A stretch of 64,000 bases of DNA from Dialister sp900541485 (GCA_965119665.1 OZ221974.1:310001-374000); one strand, 5' to 3'; shown: positions 8,350 to 17,774, counted from the stretch's first letter. Numbers and translations: made by a program. The notes: generated by a model not told the origin, from the letters alone.

Positions 8350-8852
8350 ATCTTTTCCTCGTGAATCACTTTTCCATTTTCATCCACTTCAACGACTTCT
8401 TCTACGATTTCAGTACCAGCTTCCTTAGGATCCTCAACTTCAACAATTTCTTCTACAACTTCTGTTTCAGTACCAGTATCCTGTTTAACCTTTTTATTTT
8501 TTAATGCCGCTTCTTCAGAATTCATATCTGCCGCACCGATGGCAGCTGCACCTGCATTTTTAGCAGCTTCTGCATCAATCAGGGATACCTCTCCGTGGTG
8601 AATTCCTGTTTTTTCCACCTTAATAATTACTTTCGGTGCCACTTCTAACTCTACGTATTTGTCACGCAATACCTTAATCGTACCATGAATTCCACCTGAG
8701 GTTACTACATGGTCACCTTTTTTCAAAGAAAGAAGAAAACGACCACGCTCCAATTGCATTTTTTTCTGCGGCCGGTACATAAAAAAATAAAAAATCCCTA
8801 TCAGTATCAAAAAGGGCCAAAACATTCCTAAAATATCAACTATATTATCCAT
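8346..8852 (-). CDS. yajC: Preprotein translocase accessory subunit YajC with acidic tail
   Basis: YajC is a single-span membrane protein that associates with SecDF. Starting at the ATG at 8852 (GGAGGTG six bases upstream) the product has 168 residues: a transmembrane segment at about 8-25, the family motif MYRPQKK, and the GDHVVTSGGIHG fold. It is longer than usual (about 90-110) because of a low-complexity acidic tail in which the pattern VEEIVEVE occurs twice. The tail lies after the conserved domain and has no recognised function. It is followed directly by the cyclo-ligase gene and secDF. Confidence 0.92.
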   Translation of the reverse strand: MDNIVDILGMFWPFLILIGIFYFFMYRPQKKMQLERGRFLLSLKKGDHVVTSGGIHGTIKVLRDKYVELEVAPKVIIKVEKTGIHHGEVSLIDAEAAKNAGAAAIGAADMNSEEAALKNKKVKQDTGTETEVVEEIVEVEDPKEAGTEIVEEVVEVDENGKVIHEEKI

Positions 8853-8952
8853 TTCATTCACCTCCAAGCACTATATTTTTTATTTTACCACAGCAAAGGC
8901 AGATTGTCTGTACGGATTTCTACATTTTATTTCCATGTCCAACCAGTCCTTT

Positions 8953-10062
8953 TCACTTCTTATAACTTTCCATAAAATTTTTTCGAAAATGAGAGAACGT
9001 CCCTTTTAAAATTGACTCTCTCATATCTCGCATAAATTGTAAAAGGAAATACAAGTTATGAATAGTCACCAAGCGAAACGCCAGTAATTCTTCTGCTTTA
9101 TATAAATGACGGATATATGCACGTGTGAAATGTTGACATGTATAGCACCTGCATCCGTCTTCCAATGGAGTAAAATCTCTTTCATACTGTTTATTTTTCA
9201 TATTCATACGTCCGGTATGTACCATGGCCATACCGTTTCTTGCCACTCTGGTCGGAAAAACGCAATCAAACATATCAACGCCACGGGCAACGCCCTCTAC
9301 TAAGCAATCAGGTGTTCCTACCCCCATCAGATATCTTGCCTTTGTTTTAGGAATCCATTCTGTTGTATTTTCCAAAATATCATACATTAAATCGTGAGGT
9401 TCTCCCACAGAAAGGCCCCCGATAGCTATCCCGTCAAACGGTAAACCGGATATTTCCAGTGCACTCTGTTTTCTTAAATCTTTATACATCCCGCCTTGAA
9501 CAATACCAAAAATCCCTCTATCACTCCTCTTATGTGCTTTTAAAGAGCGTTCTGCCCACCGGGTTGTTCTTTCCGTTGATTTTTTAGTATATTCATAATC
9601 CGCCGGATAAGGAATGCATTCATCAAAAGCCATCGCAATATCACTCCCGAAACATTCTTGAGCCTGTATAGACACCTCAGGAGATAAAAATTGCTTTGAT
9701 CCGTCTATGTGTGAGCGGAAATGAACACCTTCCTCTGTGATTTTCCTCATTGCCCCCAGGCTGAATACTTGAAAACCTCCGCTATCAGTAAGTATTCCTT
9801 TACTCCAATTCATAAAATGGTGAAGCTCCCCTGCTTGCCGTATTAATTCCGGCCCGGGCCGCAGAAACAAATGATATGTATTTGACAAGATAATTTGTGC
9901 ACCCATATCATTCAATTCATCCGGCGTTAACGTTTTAACCGTTGCCTGTGTCCCTACAGGCATAAACATAGGCGTTTTAAATGTTCCGTGAGAAGTATGT
10001 AAAAAACCGGCTCTGGCCCCTGTCTCTCTATCTTCCGCCACTAGTTCAAAATTTATTACCAT
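8953..10062 (-). CDS. tgt: tRNA-guanine transglycosylase
   Basis: Exchanges guanine 34 of GUN-anticodon tRNAs for preQ1 in queuosine synthesis. The 369-residue TIM-barrel protein keeps the catalytic Asp93 (LTDSGGFQVF), nucleophile Asp266 (FDCVFPTR) and the zinc site Cys304, Cys306, Cys309 and His335. The ATG at 10062 has AAGAGG upstream and lies 9 bp after queA. With queA next door and queF at 52 kb the window supplies three queuosine steps; the genes making preQ0 are not in view. Confidence 0.97.
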   Translation of the reverse strand: MVINFELVAEDRETGARAGFLHTSHGTFKTPMFMPVGTQATVKTLTPDELNDMGAQIILSNTYHLFLRPGPELIRQAGELHHFMNWSKGILTDSGGFQVFSLGAMRKITEEGVHFRSHIDGSKQFLSPEVSIQAQECFGSDIAMAFDECIPYPADYEYTKKSTERTTRWAERSLKAHKRSDRGIFGIVQGGMYKDLRKQSALEISGLPFDGIAIGGLSVGEPHDLMYDILENTTEWIPKTKARYLMGVGTPDCLVEGVARGVDMFDCVFPTRVARNGMAMVHTGRMNMKNKQYERDFTPLEDGCRCYTCQHFTRAYIRHLYKAEELLAFRLVTIHNLYFLLQFMRDMRESILKGTFSHFRKNFMESYKK

Positions 10063-10071
10063 AACTACCTC

Positions 10072-11091
10072 TTATCTAAGAAACATCGCATCTCCAAAAG
10101 AGAAAAACCTGTATTTTTCTTTAACTGCTTCTTTATAAGCAGAAAGGATGTGTTCCTTCCCTGCAAAAGAGGCCATCATCATGATTAACGTAGATTCGGG
10201 CAAATGAAAATTCGTGATTATAGCATCCACCACCCGCCATTGATAACCGGGATAAATATATAAGTTAGTCCAATGATCTCCGGGTATAACTTCTCCGGAC
10301 TGCCCTGCCGATTCTAAAGTTCTTACAGAGGTTGTTCCCACCGCAATAATACGGCGTCCTTCTTTTTTTGCCGTATTTATACGTTTTGCAGTGTCTTCAT
10401 CAACGGTATACCATTCCCGATGCATTTCATGATCTTCAATGTTTTCTTCCTCAACCGGTCTGAATGTCCCTATACCTACGTGCAATGTTACGAAAAGTAA
10501 CTCTGCCCCTCTCTTTTTCATTTCTTCCATCAGTCCGGGAGTAAAATGAAGCCCTGCTGTCGGAGCTGCGGCAGAGCCTTTAAACTTTGCATATACTGTC
10601 TGATATTCATCTTTATCAGCTAACTTTTTATGAATATAAGGAGGAGTTGGCATTTCCCCAATTTGGTTCAACCAATCATCAAAATCCCCTTCATAATGAA
10701 ATTGGGCTAAACGACCACCAAATTCAGTCTTCTCTATAATTGTACAAGAAAAATTATCTGAAAATTGAATCTCTTGTCCTGGAAGTGCTTTTCGTCCCGG
10801 GTTTACAAGGATTTCCCAAACATCATTCCCTTTAGGCGTAAGAAGTAATACCTCTATTTTACCGCCGGTATCTTTTTTCTTTCCATACAGGCGTGCAGGA
10901 ATTACTTTTGTATTATTAAAAACGAAAACATCACCTTCGTGAATTTCGCTTAATATATCACGAAAGTGTTGATGTGACCATTCTCCCGACACTTTATCCA
11001 ACACGAGAAGGCGGCAGGAATCTCTCGGTTCTGCCGGTTCTTGTGCAATTAATTCTTTCGGCAAATCATAATTAAATTCATTTAGTTTCAT
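10072..11091 (-). CDS. queA: S-adenosylmethionine:tRNA ribosyltransferase-isomerase
   Basis: Transfers and isomerises the ribosyl part of AdoMet onto preQ1-tRNA to give epoxyqueuosine. The 339-residue length and motifs are standard: LIAQEPAEPRDSCRLLV at the N-terminus, KGSAAAPTAGLHFT, LHVGIGTFRPV and the C-terminal AIITNFHLPESTLIMM. GGGAGAG precedes the ATG. Paired with tgt in one transcription unit, with an intergenic gap of 9 bp. Confidence 0.97.
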   Translation of the reverse strand: MKLNEFNYDLPKELIAQEPAEPRDSCRLLVLDKVSGEWSHQHFRDILSEIHEGDVFVFNNTKVIPARLYGKKKDTGGKIEVLLLTPKGNDVWEILVNPGRKALPGQEIQFSDNFSCTIIEKTEFGGRLAQFHYEGDFDDWLNQIGEMPTPPYIHKKLADKDEYQTVYAKFKGSAAAPTAGLHFTPGLMEEMKKRGAELLFVTLHVGIGTFRPVEEENIEDHEMHREWYTVDEDTAKRINTAKKEGRRIIAVGTTSVRTLESAGQSGEVIPGDHWTNLYIYPGYQWRVVDAIITNFHLPESTLIMMMASFAGKEHILSAYKEAVKEKYRFFSFGDAMFLR

Positions 11092-11119
11092 CTATACTCT
11101 CCCAATTATCCCAGTCTCA

Positions 11120-12514
11120 TTAATAAATCTTTTCTATTTTAGTTCCCGAGAAATAATGTGTCAAAATTTTTTTATAATAATCCTTTCCGTCCCCATATTT
11201 TTCTGCCATAGCCTTTGCGCCCCACTGTGATAAGCCTAATCCGTGTCCCCAACCATATCCGGTAAAAATTATATCTTTACCTTTGATAGAAATATCAAAC
11301 AAAGTGCTTTGGAGCCCAAATATGCTTTGCAGGGTTTCTCCCGGTATTTGTTTTTTCCCGTACTGCCCGTTTACTTCTAAAAACTTTACACGACCTGATA
11401 TTCCACGGTCGCGGGATGTTTTATTTCCTATTTTCAAGCGAGACAATATCAGTTTTTTTATTTTACCAACATGATAACCTGATTTAGCCACAGAGCCGGA
11501 AAACTCCTTTATCGGTACGGCTTTGACCCAGGCCTTACTTAAAACCCGACTTTCCTCCTCCTTCACGCCCCGTAAATAAGGAATGTATGATCCCCATACA
11601 TTTTCGCTATCTTCAGTGTACCCTCCCCCATTTGCGTGGAAGAGTGCATCAATTGCTTTCCCCCCATAAGTGATGATTTCTCCGGATGTTGATTTTATGG
11701 CTTTATTTGTAACTTCTGTTTCCGCAGAGGCCCCTTTATAAACCTGAGAACGTGTATCGTCTGTCAAGTCATATCCGGCAGAACGATATTGATTTTTATG
11801 AAAAACCGCATATGTCCGGGCTGCTACTGCTTGAGCCTTGACAACATCTATTTCCCAAGAAGGAATAACTTCGCTGGGCACGACGCCTCTTAAATATAAT
11901 TCTATAGGTATCACATTCACTACAGTCAGGCCGGAACTCCATTTAGAGGGAATAACTTTCATTTTTCCCCTATACTGATTTCCTTTGACAGCAAAAGAAG
12001 ATTTATCATTATCTGTCGAAAAATAAACCGGTCCGTCAAATTTTTTCCCATTGACAATTATCTTGTTTCCCGATTGCTCTAAAATAACTTTGTTGCCCTG
12101 CTGATATACGTTTTTCTCCTTACCCGCCCCGCTTATATAAAAATTTTGTAATCCTGTAATTTGTACTTGTTTACAACCGGAAAGAATCCCGATTTCTATA
12201 TTCGGTCCGTTATTTTCCTTAACTGCTTCTTTATGTAGGGATACCTCAGTTGAGTTCTTCACCTTATTTATATTTTTTTCACCGGTTTTATTCAGGTTAA
12301 TATATACAACTCTTTTTTGTTTTTTTACGGAGTTTTGACTTTCCCGACTCGTCTTATCCCCACTGGTATCTTTTAAATTTATCTTATTTAAAGGGCTTCC
12401 TTTTTCTATATATTCCTTTTGCTGTATTTCTATATTTTGTCCATATATGCATGTTGTTTGAAAAACAGCCGAAAAAACAAATCCTAAAACTCCATACATA
12501 AAATATTTCTTCAT
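11120..12514 (-). CDS. SpoIID/LytB-domain protein, exported
   Basis: Belongs to the SpoIID family, whose sporulation founder is a lytic transglycosylase cleaving denuded peptidoglycan. I start at the ATG at 12514 (464 residues), which opens a signal peptide (MKKYFMYGVLGFVFSAVFQTT) after AGAGG; the frame extends further upstream but without signal. Residues 25-150 form a Lys/Asn-rich low-complexity linker, then the SpoIID domain with RGVVPSEVIPSWEIDVVKAQAVAARTY-type core and the C-terminal GYGWGHGLGLSQWGAKAM motif. Such proteins occur in non-sporulating Negativicutes as well, so this gene alone does not prove sporulation. It lies between queA and ruvB. Confidence 0.88.
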   Translation of the reverse strand: MKKYFMYGVLGFVFSAVFQTTCIYGQNIEIQQKEYIEKGSPLNKINLKDTSGDKTSRESQNSVKKQKRVVYINLNKTGEKNINKVKNSTEVSLHKEAVKENNGPNIEIGILSGCKQVQITGLQNFYISGAGKEKNVYQQGNKVILEQSGNKIIVNGKKFDGPVYFSTDNDKSSFAVKGNQYRGKMKVIPSKWSSGLTVVNVIPIELYLRGVVPSEVIPSWEIDVVKAQAVAARTYAVFHKNQYRSAGYDLTDDTRSQVYKGASAETEVTNKAIKSTSGEIITYGGKAIDALFHANGGGYTEDSENVWGSYIPYLRGVKEEESRVLSKAWVKAVPIKEFSGSVAKSGYHVGKIKKLILSRLKIGNKTSRDRGISGRVKFLEVNGQYGKKQIPGETLQSIFGLQSTLFDISIKGKDIIFTGYGWGHGLGLSQWGAKAMAEKYGDGKDYYKKILTHYFSGTKIEKIY

Positions 12515-12551
12515 ATCTACAAAACCTCTTTTTATGTCTTGATATCGATTC

Positions 12552-13643
12552 CTATTCATTATCCGTATCAAAAAGATCTGTCGGAGTGTGATGATCATCC
12601 CACGTTATCCCCAAATGCTCATAAGCTGCCTTGGTGGCTATTCTCCCCCTGGGCGTACGTGATATGAAACCAATTTGCATCAAATACGGTTCACATATAT
12701 CTTCTATGGTTGCTTTTTCTTCGCTGATAGAAGCTGCAATGGTATCAATTCCTACAGGACCTCCATTGAACTTGATAATAATCGTTTTTAGAACATCTCT
12801 GTCAACCAAATCCAAGCCAATCTTATCGACTAAAAGGGCTTCCAAGGACTCTTTTGCAATGTTCCCAGAAATAATACCTCCCCCTTTAACTTGGGCAAAA
12901 TCCCGTATACGCTTTAAGAGGCGGTTAGCAATTCGAGGAGTTCCCCTTGCCCTAGCTGCAATTTCTTTTGCCCCGGCCGATTCAATTTCTATTTCAAGAA
13001 TTCCTGCTGCTCTTGTAACTATATGCTGTAGTTCATCAGGTGTATAAAATTGCATGTGATTAACAATTCCAAACCTGTCCCGGAGCGGAGCAGATAAAGC
13101 CCCCGCTCTTGTTGTCGCACCTATAAGTGTAAAAGGAGGAAGCTCGATACGGATAGAATTTGCCCCTGCCCCTTTTCCCATAACAATATCCAAAGAAAAA
13201 TCTTCCATCGCAGGATACAATATTTCTTCCACATTTCTATTTAACCGATGAATTTCGTCAATAAACAGAACATCATGTTCCTGTAATGTCGATAATATGG
13301 CTGCCAAATCTCCCGGGCGCCCGATGGCGGGACCACTGGTCACCTTAAACTGAACGCCCAGTTCATTGGCAATAATTTTAGCCATCGTTGTTTTTCCTAA
13401 ACCCGGCGGTCCATAAAGGAGCACATGATCAAGTGCTTCTTTTCTAGATTTTGCTGCTTCTATATAAATTTTCAGATTATCTTTGAACGACGACTGTCCA
13501 ATATAGTCTTCCAATTTTTGAGGACGGATTGTTTGCTGCCACTCATCATGTCCTATCTCTTCCCTTGCCGTGATACGGCCTTCCGTACCCCAAAAATCTA
13601 TATTATTTTCGTTCCCAAGACTTTTGATATATTTATTGTTCAT
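12552..13643 (-). CDS. ruvB: Holliday junction branch migration helicase RuvB
   Basis: The AAA+ motor that, with RuvA, drives branch migration of Holliday junctions. Start chosen at ATG 13643 (363 residues) because AAGGA lies six bases upstream; the frame opens with a GTG at 13661 without such a site. Seen: Walker A GPPGLGKTT (about 78-86), Walker B VLFIDEIHRL (about 125-134), sensor motif GATTRAGALSAPLRDRFG, and a C-terminal winged-helix region with GFISRTPRGR. Slightly long at both ends. Part of a ruvC-ruvA-ruvB run. Confidence 0.97.
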   Translation of the reverse strand: MNNKYIKSLGNENNIDFWGTEGRITAREEIGHDEWQQTIRPQKLEDYIGQSSFKDNLKIYIEAAKSRKEALDHVLLYGPPGLGKTTMAKIIANELGVQFKVTSGPAIGRPGDLAAILSTLQEHDVLFIDEIHRLNRNVEEILYPAMEDFSLDIVMGKGAGANSIRIELPPFTLIGATTRAGALSAPLRDRFGIVNHMQFYTPDELQHIVTRAAGILEIEIESAGAKEIAARARGTPRIANRLLKRIRDFAQVKGGGIISGNIAKESLEALLVDKIGLDLVDRDVLKTIIIKFNGGPVGIDTIAASISEEKATIEDICEPYLMQIGFISRTPRGRIATKAAYEHLGITWDDHHTPTDLFDTDNE

Positions 13644-13684
13644 GAAAAATCCTTCCGTCACCCCAATATTATATGAAAATAATT

Positions 13685-14290
13685 TTATCTTTCTCCGAAT
13701 TTGCGAAGTGCTCCACTAACCAAACTTGCCACATCATGATAGCTCCCCGCAATATCTTTGAGTACAGGCAAAATTTCTGAACTATCATATCCTAACGTCT
13801 GCAAAAATTTCGTTGCTTCTCCTATGATACCGTTATCAGCAGATTCCGCTGAATATCCCGGCTCTCCCGAATTCGTATCAATGTACTCAAACTCCTCTAT
13901 TTTGTCCTTTAACTCAACAATAAGGCGTTCTGCTGTTTTTTTACCTATTCCCGGCAATTTTGTAAGAGACGCCACATCTTTATTCCGTATAGCAAGAATA
14001 AATTTTTCCGTAGTCATTGATGACAGAATTCCCATTGCCACCTTTGGTCCCACTTTAGAAACAGAAATCAGTACTAAAAACAAATCATACTCTTCTTGTT
14101 TCAAAAATCCATAAAGTAATATAGCATCTTCCCTTACTGCCATGTGAGTAAACAAACACACCTCTTCATCCAGATGAATTTGTCCACGATCAATATTTGA
14201 AATAAAAATCCGATATCCGATTCCGTTTGCTTCTAAAAAGCAATAATCCTTGAAGAAGCTTGTCACTGTACCCTTTATGTATCCAATCAT
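13685..14290 (-). CDS. ruvA: Holliday junction DNA helicase subunit RuvA
   Basis: RuvA binds the four-way junction and loads RuvB. The 201-residue protein has the N-terminal OB fold (MIGYIKGTV), tandem helix-hairpin-helix motifs including LTKLPGIGKKTAERLIVELKDK, an acidic linker and the C-terminal RuvB-contact domain. Its ATG overlaps the ruvC stop by one base, and ruvB follows after 41 bp. Confidence 0.97.
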   Translation of the reverse strand: MIGYIKGTVTSFFKDYCFLEANGIGYRIFISNIDRGQIHLDEEVCLFTHMAVREDAILLYGFLKQEEYDLFLVLISVSKVGPKVAMGILSSMTTEKFILAIRNKDVASLTKLPGIGKKTAERLIVELKDKIEEFEYIDTNSGEPGYSAESADNGIIGEATKFLQTLGYDSSEILPVLKDIAGSYHDVASLVSGALRKFGER

Positions 14291-14784
14291 TACAGACTCC
14301 TGTACATCTTTTCATGTTCCATATAATAAATAGCTGTTAATCCAACTGCTAAAGCATCTGCAGCATCATCAGGTGAAATTTTTTTAGTAATTTTCATAAT
14401 TTTCATAATCATTTCTATCACTTGCATTTTTTTTGCTCTGCCGTAACCTGCTATTTGCTGTTTCACCTGCAAAGGCGTTACATCTATTACCGGCAGGCCC
14501 TGCCTGTATCCTGCCAGGAGAATTACACCCCTGGCCTGAGCTACTGATATTCCTGTTGTAATATTTGTATTAAAGTATAAAGTCTCAACTCCCATAAATT
14601 GAGGACGGTACGTTTCTATTAACTCTGCCACCCCTTCATAAACAATATTCAGCCTCTCCAAAGAATCCTGTTCCTTTGATGTTTCAATAACACCAAAATC
14701 AACAGGTATAATATGATTCTGATTTTTTTCAACAACCCCAAATCCGCAGCGACCAATCCCCGGATCAATTCCTAATGCACGCAT
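14290..14784 (-). CDS. ruvC: Crossover junction endodeoxyribonuclease RuvC
   Basis: Resolves Holliday junctions by symmetric nicking. From the ATG at 14784 (GGGAG six bases upstream; an earlier in-frame start at 14799 lacks a site) the protein has 164 residues. The four acidic active-site residues are visible: Asp7 (GIDPG), Glu67 (GVETLYF), and Asp140 and Asp143 (SPDDAADALA). It is first in the ruvCAB run. Confidence 0.97.
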   Translation of the reverse strand: MRALGIDPGIGRCGFGVVEKNQNHIIPVDFGVIETSKEQDSLERLNIVYEGVAELIETYRPQFMGVETLYFNTNITTGISVAQARGVILLAGYRQGLPVIDVTPLQVKQQIAGYGRAKKMQVIEMIMKIMKITKKISPDDAADALAVGLTAIYYMEHEKMYRSL

Positions 14785-14980
14785 TTGACACTCCCGCATA
14801 AAATCATTTTCAATTATACCATGAGATTCTTATAACTTTTAATTTAAAAATAAAACTTCCGGTACATGTCATCCGTTTATCAGCAGACAATAAGCTTTCC
14901 TAAATTCTCTGGTATAAATATTTTATTTTTTTATTCCACTTTTATATTTTCATAAAGCAACTTTTCTTTAACCACTAAAT

Positions 14981-15030
14981 AAAAGGCTGCAACACCAAAA
15001 GCATATAAACTTTTAGTATTGCAGTCTTTT
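14981..15030 (-). terminator. Terminator after the aminotransferase-IV gene
   Basis: A long, nearly perfect hairpin pairs AAAAGGCTGCAA with TTGCAGTCTTTT (one G-T pair) and continues inward (CAAAAG with CTTTTA), ending in a T-rich run on the minus strand. It starts about 17 bp after the stop at 15047. The rest of the 14785-15046 gap is AT-rich with no gene seen. Confidence 0.8.
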
Positions 15031-15046
15031 GAAAACAACTTGTTTA

Positions 15047-15919
15047 TTACGGTAAACCATCACTCATCAGATGGGCATAGTGTTCTTGAATTTTCTTTGT
15101 TACATTCCCTACTTTTCCTGTTCCTATAGTCTTCCCATCGATACCTAACACAGGAATAATTCCGTCAATCGAGTTTGTCAGAAAAACTTCTTCTGCATTC
15201 ATCAAATCATCCAGCTTTACCGGATCTGCAGTTTCCTCAATGGTTGTAATACCTGCCGTAGGTGCGACTCTGGAAAGAACAAGTGAACGGGTAATCCCTC
15301 GAATCATATACTCATTTGTAGCAGGTGTCCAAATAACACCGGCTTTTACAATACATACATTCGAATGAGAGGCTTCCGTTAAATAGCCCTCCTTTATAAA
15401 AATCGCATCATAGGCTCCTTTTTTTTGTGCTTCTGCCCTGGCCATTAAATTATTTAATTGGTTAAGACTTAAAATATCACTATGATGCCCTCTGTCATCC
15501 TCCATAGTAATACAAGTAACTCCGGACTGGACTTTTTCAATACTTTCAAGATTTATCGGCTTGGCATAAATAAGCACATTGGGTTTAAGTTCATTCCTGG
15601 CAGGAATGGTAAAATTATGATCACCAGTACCACGGGTAACTATAATTTTTACATACCCCTCTTTTATTTCTGATTCTTCTATAACCACTTCCACAATTTC
15701 GGTGAACTCATCAGGTGCCGTTACCGGTCGAATCCCCAGTAAACGCATTGAACGATATAAGCGATCTACATGATAGGAAAGTGCAAAGGGATGGCCTTGA
15801 TAAACCCGAATCCATTCATAAGCGCCATCTCCAAACTGGATTCCTCTGTCATCTGCACTTAGGATTTGTGAAAAATCATAGTAAAAATTATGATTGTAAT
15901 ATATAGCTGCTTTTGACAT
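15047..15919 (-). CDS. Aminotransferase class IV fold protein (D-amino-acid aminotransferase-like), PLP lysine replaced
   Basis: A 290-residue fold-type IV PLP enzyme homologue, closest in layout to D-alanine aminotransferase: DDRGIQFGDGAYE near the N-terminus, VTRGTGDHNF, LTEASHSNVCIV, MIRGITRSLVLSR and VFLTNSIDGIIPV. The start at 15919 has GGAGGTG six bases upstream. The striking change is in the segment that should read DIKSLNLL: here it is DILSLNQL, so the lysine that forms the Schiff base with PLP is Leu150 (codon at 15470-15472). Other pocket elements, such as the Glu after LT, are retained. Either catalysis uses another mechanism, the protein has a non-enzymatic role, or it is inactive. 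It sits 47 bp downstream of etfBA. Confidence 0.85.
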   Translation of the reverse strand: MSKAAIYYNHNFYYDFSQILSADDRGIQFGDGAYEWIRVYQGHPFALSYHVDRLYRSMRLLGIRPVTAPDEFTEIVEVVIEESEIKEGYVKIIVTRGTGDHNFTIPARNELKPNVLIYAKPINLESIEKVQSGVTCITMEDDRGHHSDILSLNQLNNLMARAEAQKKGAYDAIFIKEGYLTEASHSNVCIVKAGVIWTPATNEYMIRGITRSLVLSRVAPTAGITTIEETADPVKLDDLMNAEEVFLTNSIDGIIPVLGIDGKTIGTGKVGNVTKKIQEHYAHLMSDGLP

Positions 15920-15965
15920 AAATTCCACCTCCATATAAATTATTATTCTTTTTTATAAATATGTT

Positions 15966-16973
15966 TTATTTTTGGTTTTTTATTTCTTTGATTTTCTCAA
16001 TAAAAATTGGTAAAAATTCTTTTATGTCAGCAACAACTGCATAATCGGCAATATCCATAATCGGTGCCTTAGGATCTTTATTAATTGCCACCAAAACATC
16101 TGCATTCACTGCACATACATGCTGCATAGCTCCCGATATTCCAAGTGCAAAATAAATTTTTGGTGAAACTGCTTTCCCTGTTTGCCCGATTTGATGTGCA
16201 TGGCTTTCCCAACCGGTTTCTGCAACAGGTCTGCTACACCCGACAGCTGCTCCCAAAAGTTCTGCCAGCTCATGAATCTGTTTCCAATCTTTTAACGATC
16301 GAATCCCTCTTCCGCCTGCTACAATAATATCGGCTTCATCTACCGGATTGTCATCTGTAGCGGCCGGAATTATTGCTTTTAAAACAGTTCCTAAATCATC
16401 TTCTGTCATAACAGACGGTACATGAATAATTTCTCCCTTCCGCATTCTGTCTCTTTCCGGATAGGGAAAAATTCCCGGCCGTATGGTTCCTACTTGCGGA
16501 CGATAATTGGGACTTATAATATCTGCCATAATATTTCCTCCCATGGCAGGCCGGGACCACACAACCAGCTTCTCATCGGGTTCCACGGATAATTCCGTGA
16601 CATCTGCCGTAACACCACAAACCAATTCGGCTGCTAACCGTGGTGCCAAATCACGTCCGTAGGGATCTGCACCAAATAAAACTATATTTGCTTTTTTATC
16701 TTTGAAAAATGCTCCTAACGCTTTTTGATAAGCTGCACCATCATAATGAGAAAAAACATCGGATTCAATGATGTAAACAACATCCGCTCCCAGAGAAATT
16801 AAATCAGGAGCAAAATCTGCAATTCCTGCGCCTATTAAAACAACTGAAACCTTCGAAGATAATTCTGAAGCAAGCCGTCTTGCCTCACCAATCAGTTCAC
16901 CTGTAACCTTTTGTATTTGACCATCTTTAGGAATTGCAATTACATAAACCCCCTCATAATCAGAAAAATTCAT
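15966..16973 (-). CDS. etfA: Electron transfer flavoprotein alpha subunit
   Basis: The FAD-carrying subunit of a heterodimeric electron-transfer flavoprotein. The 335-residue protein has an N-terminal Rossmann-like domain with VLFGADPYGRDLAPRLAA and the C-terminal FAD domain: VAGGRGI, SRPVAETGW, HQIGQTGKAVSPKIYFALGISGAMQH and AINKDPKAPI. It follows etfB by 9 bp. No acyl-CoA dehydrogenase or other partner is adjacent, so the electron donor and whether it bifurcates cannot be told from context. Confidence 0.96.
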   Translation of the reverse strand: MNFSDYEGVYVIAIPKDGQIQKVTGELIGEARRLASELSSKVSVVLIGAGIADFAPDLISLGADVVYIIESDVFSHYDGAAYQKALGAFFKDKKANIVLFGADPYGRDLAPRLAAELVCGVTADVTELSVEPDEKLVVWSRPAMGGNIMADIISPNYRPQVGTIRPGIFPYPERDRMRKGEIIHVPSVMTEDDLGTVLKAIIPAATDDNPVDEADIIVAGGRGIRSLKDWKQIHELAELLGAAVGCSRPVAETGWESHAHQIGQTGKAVSPKIYFALGISGAMQHVCAVNADVLVAINKDPKAPIMDIADYAVVADIKEFLPIFIEKIKEIKNQK

Positions 16974-16982
16974 AGTTGCCTC

Positions 16983-17774
16983 CTAAATAATCGCCAATTT
17001 TTTCATAGCTTCCGTCAATTCCTCCGCCATTTCGGCAGCAGGTTTATTTTCAAGTCGCAAATTTTCTTTTTTCCCCGGTATAACCGGACGGACCTTCTTT
17101 ACCTGTGTCGGGGATCCTTTCGCACCAATCCGATGCTCCTCCACCGGTAAATCTGCTGAAGTAACAGATATGATTTCCACCTCATCCTTATGGAGTAACC
17201 CTTTAATAGACGGATAACGGGGCTTATTAAGCTCCGCAGTTGTCGTAATAACTGCGGGCAATTTGAGTTCCAATACCTCTGCTCCGGTACCGTTTTGACG
17301 AGTCACCGTAACTGAATCTTCACTTTCCAGCAATATGGAAGAAACGGCACTTACATCCGGTATTCCGAGTGTTGCCGCAATTTCAGGACCTATCTGGGCG
17401 GTATTGCTGTCAATAGATTCTACACCGCAAAAAATAATATCTGCCATACCTATTTGTTTTATGGCTACTGCCAAAGTATAACTTGTTGCAAGTGTATCTG
17501 CACCACCAAACGCACGATCTGTCACCAGAAATGCTCTATCTGCTCCCATAGAAGCAGCATCACGAAGCACTGCCTCTGCCTGAGGAGGACCCATCGTTAT
17601 AACATCTACGGTTCCTCCCACTTGGTCACGAAGTGCGAGTGCAGCTTCCAATGCATTTAAATCAACAGGATTCATGATACTATTCGCATTATTACGTTTT
17701 AACCGTCCGGTCGTAGGATCCACTTCCATCTTTGAAGTATCTACTACCTGTTTAATGCAAACGAGAAACTTCAT
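16983..17774 (-). CDS. etfB: Electron transfer flavoprotein beta subunit
   Basis: Beta subunit of the ETF heterodimer, with nucleotide-binding features of the family: N-terminal MKFLVCIKQVVDTS, NALEAALALRD, a CGVESIDSNTAQIGPEIAATLG segment and PAVITTTAELNKPRYPS. Length 263 is typical. First gene of etfB-etfA; a probable promoter and palindromic operator lie 38-72 bp upstream of the ATG (AAGGGGGAG site). Confidence 0.96.
   Translation of the reverse strand: MKFLVCIKQVVDTSKMEVDPTTGRLKRNNANSIMNPVDLNALEAALALRDQVGGTVDVITMGPPQAEAVLRDAASMGADRAFLVTDRAFGGADTLATSYTLAVAIKQIGMADIIFCGVESIDSNTAQIGPEIAATLGIPDVSAVSSILLESEDSVTVTRQNGTGAEVLELKLPAVITTTAELNKPRYPSIKGLLHKDEVEIISVTSADLPVEEHRIGAKGSPTQVKKVRPVIPGKKENLRLENKPAAEMAEELTEAMKKLAII

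Noticed and set aside
12631..13047. A 138-codon plus-strand frame
   Set aside because: Antisense shadow of ruvB.
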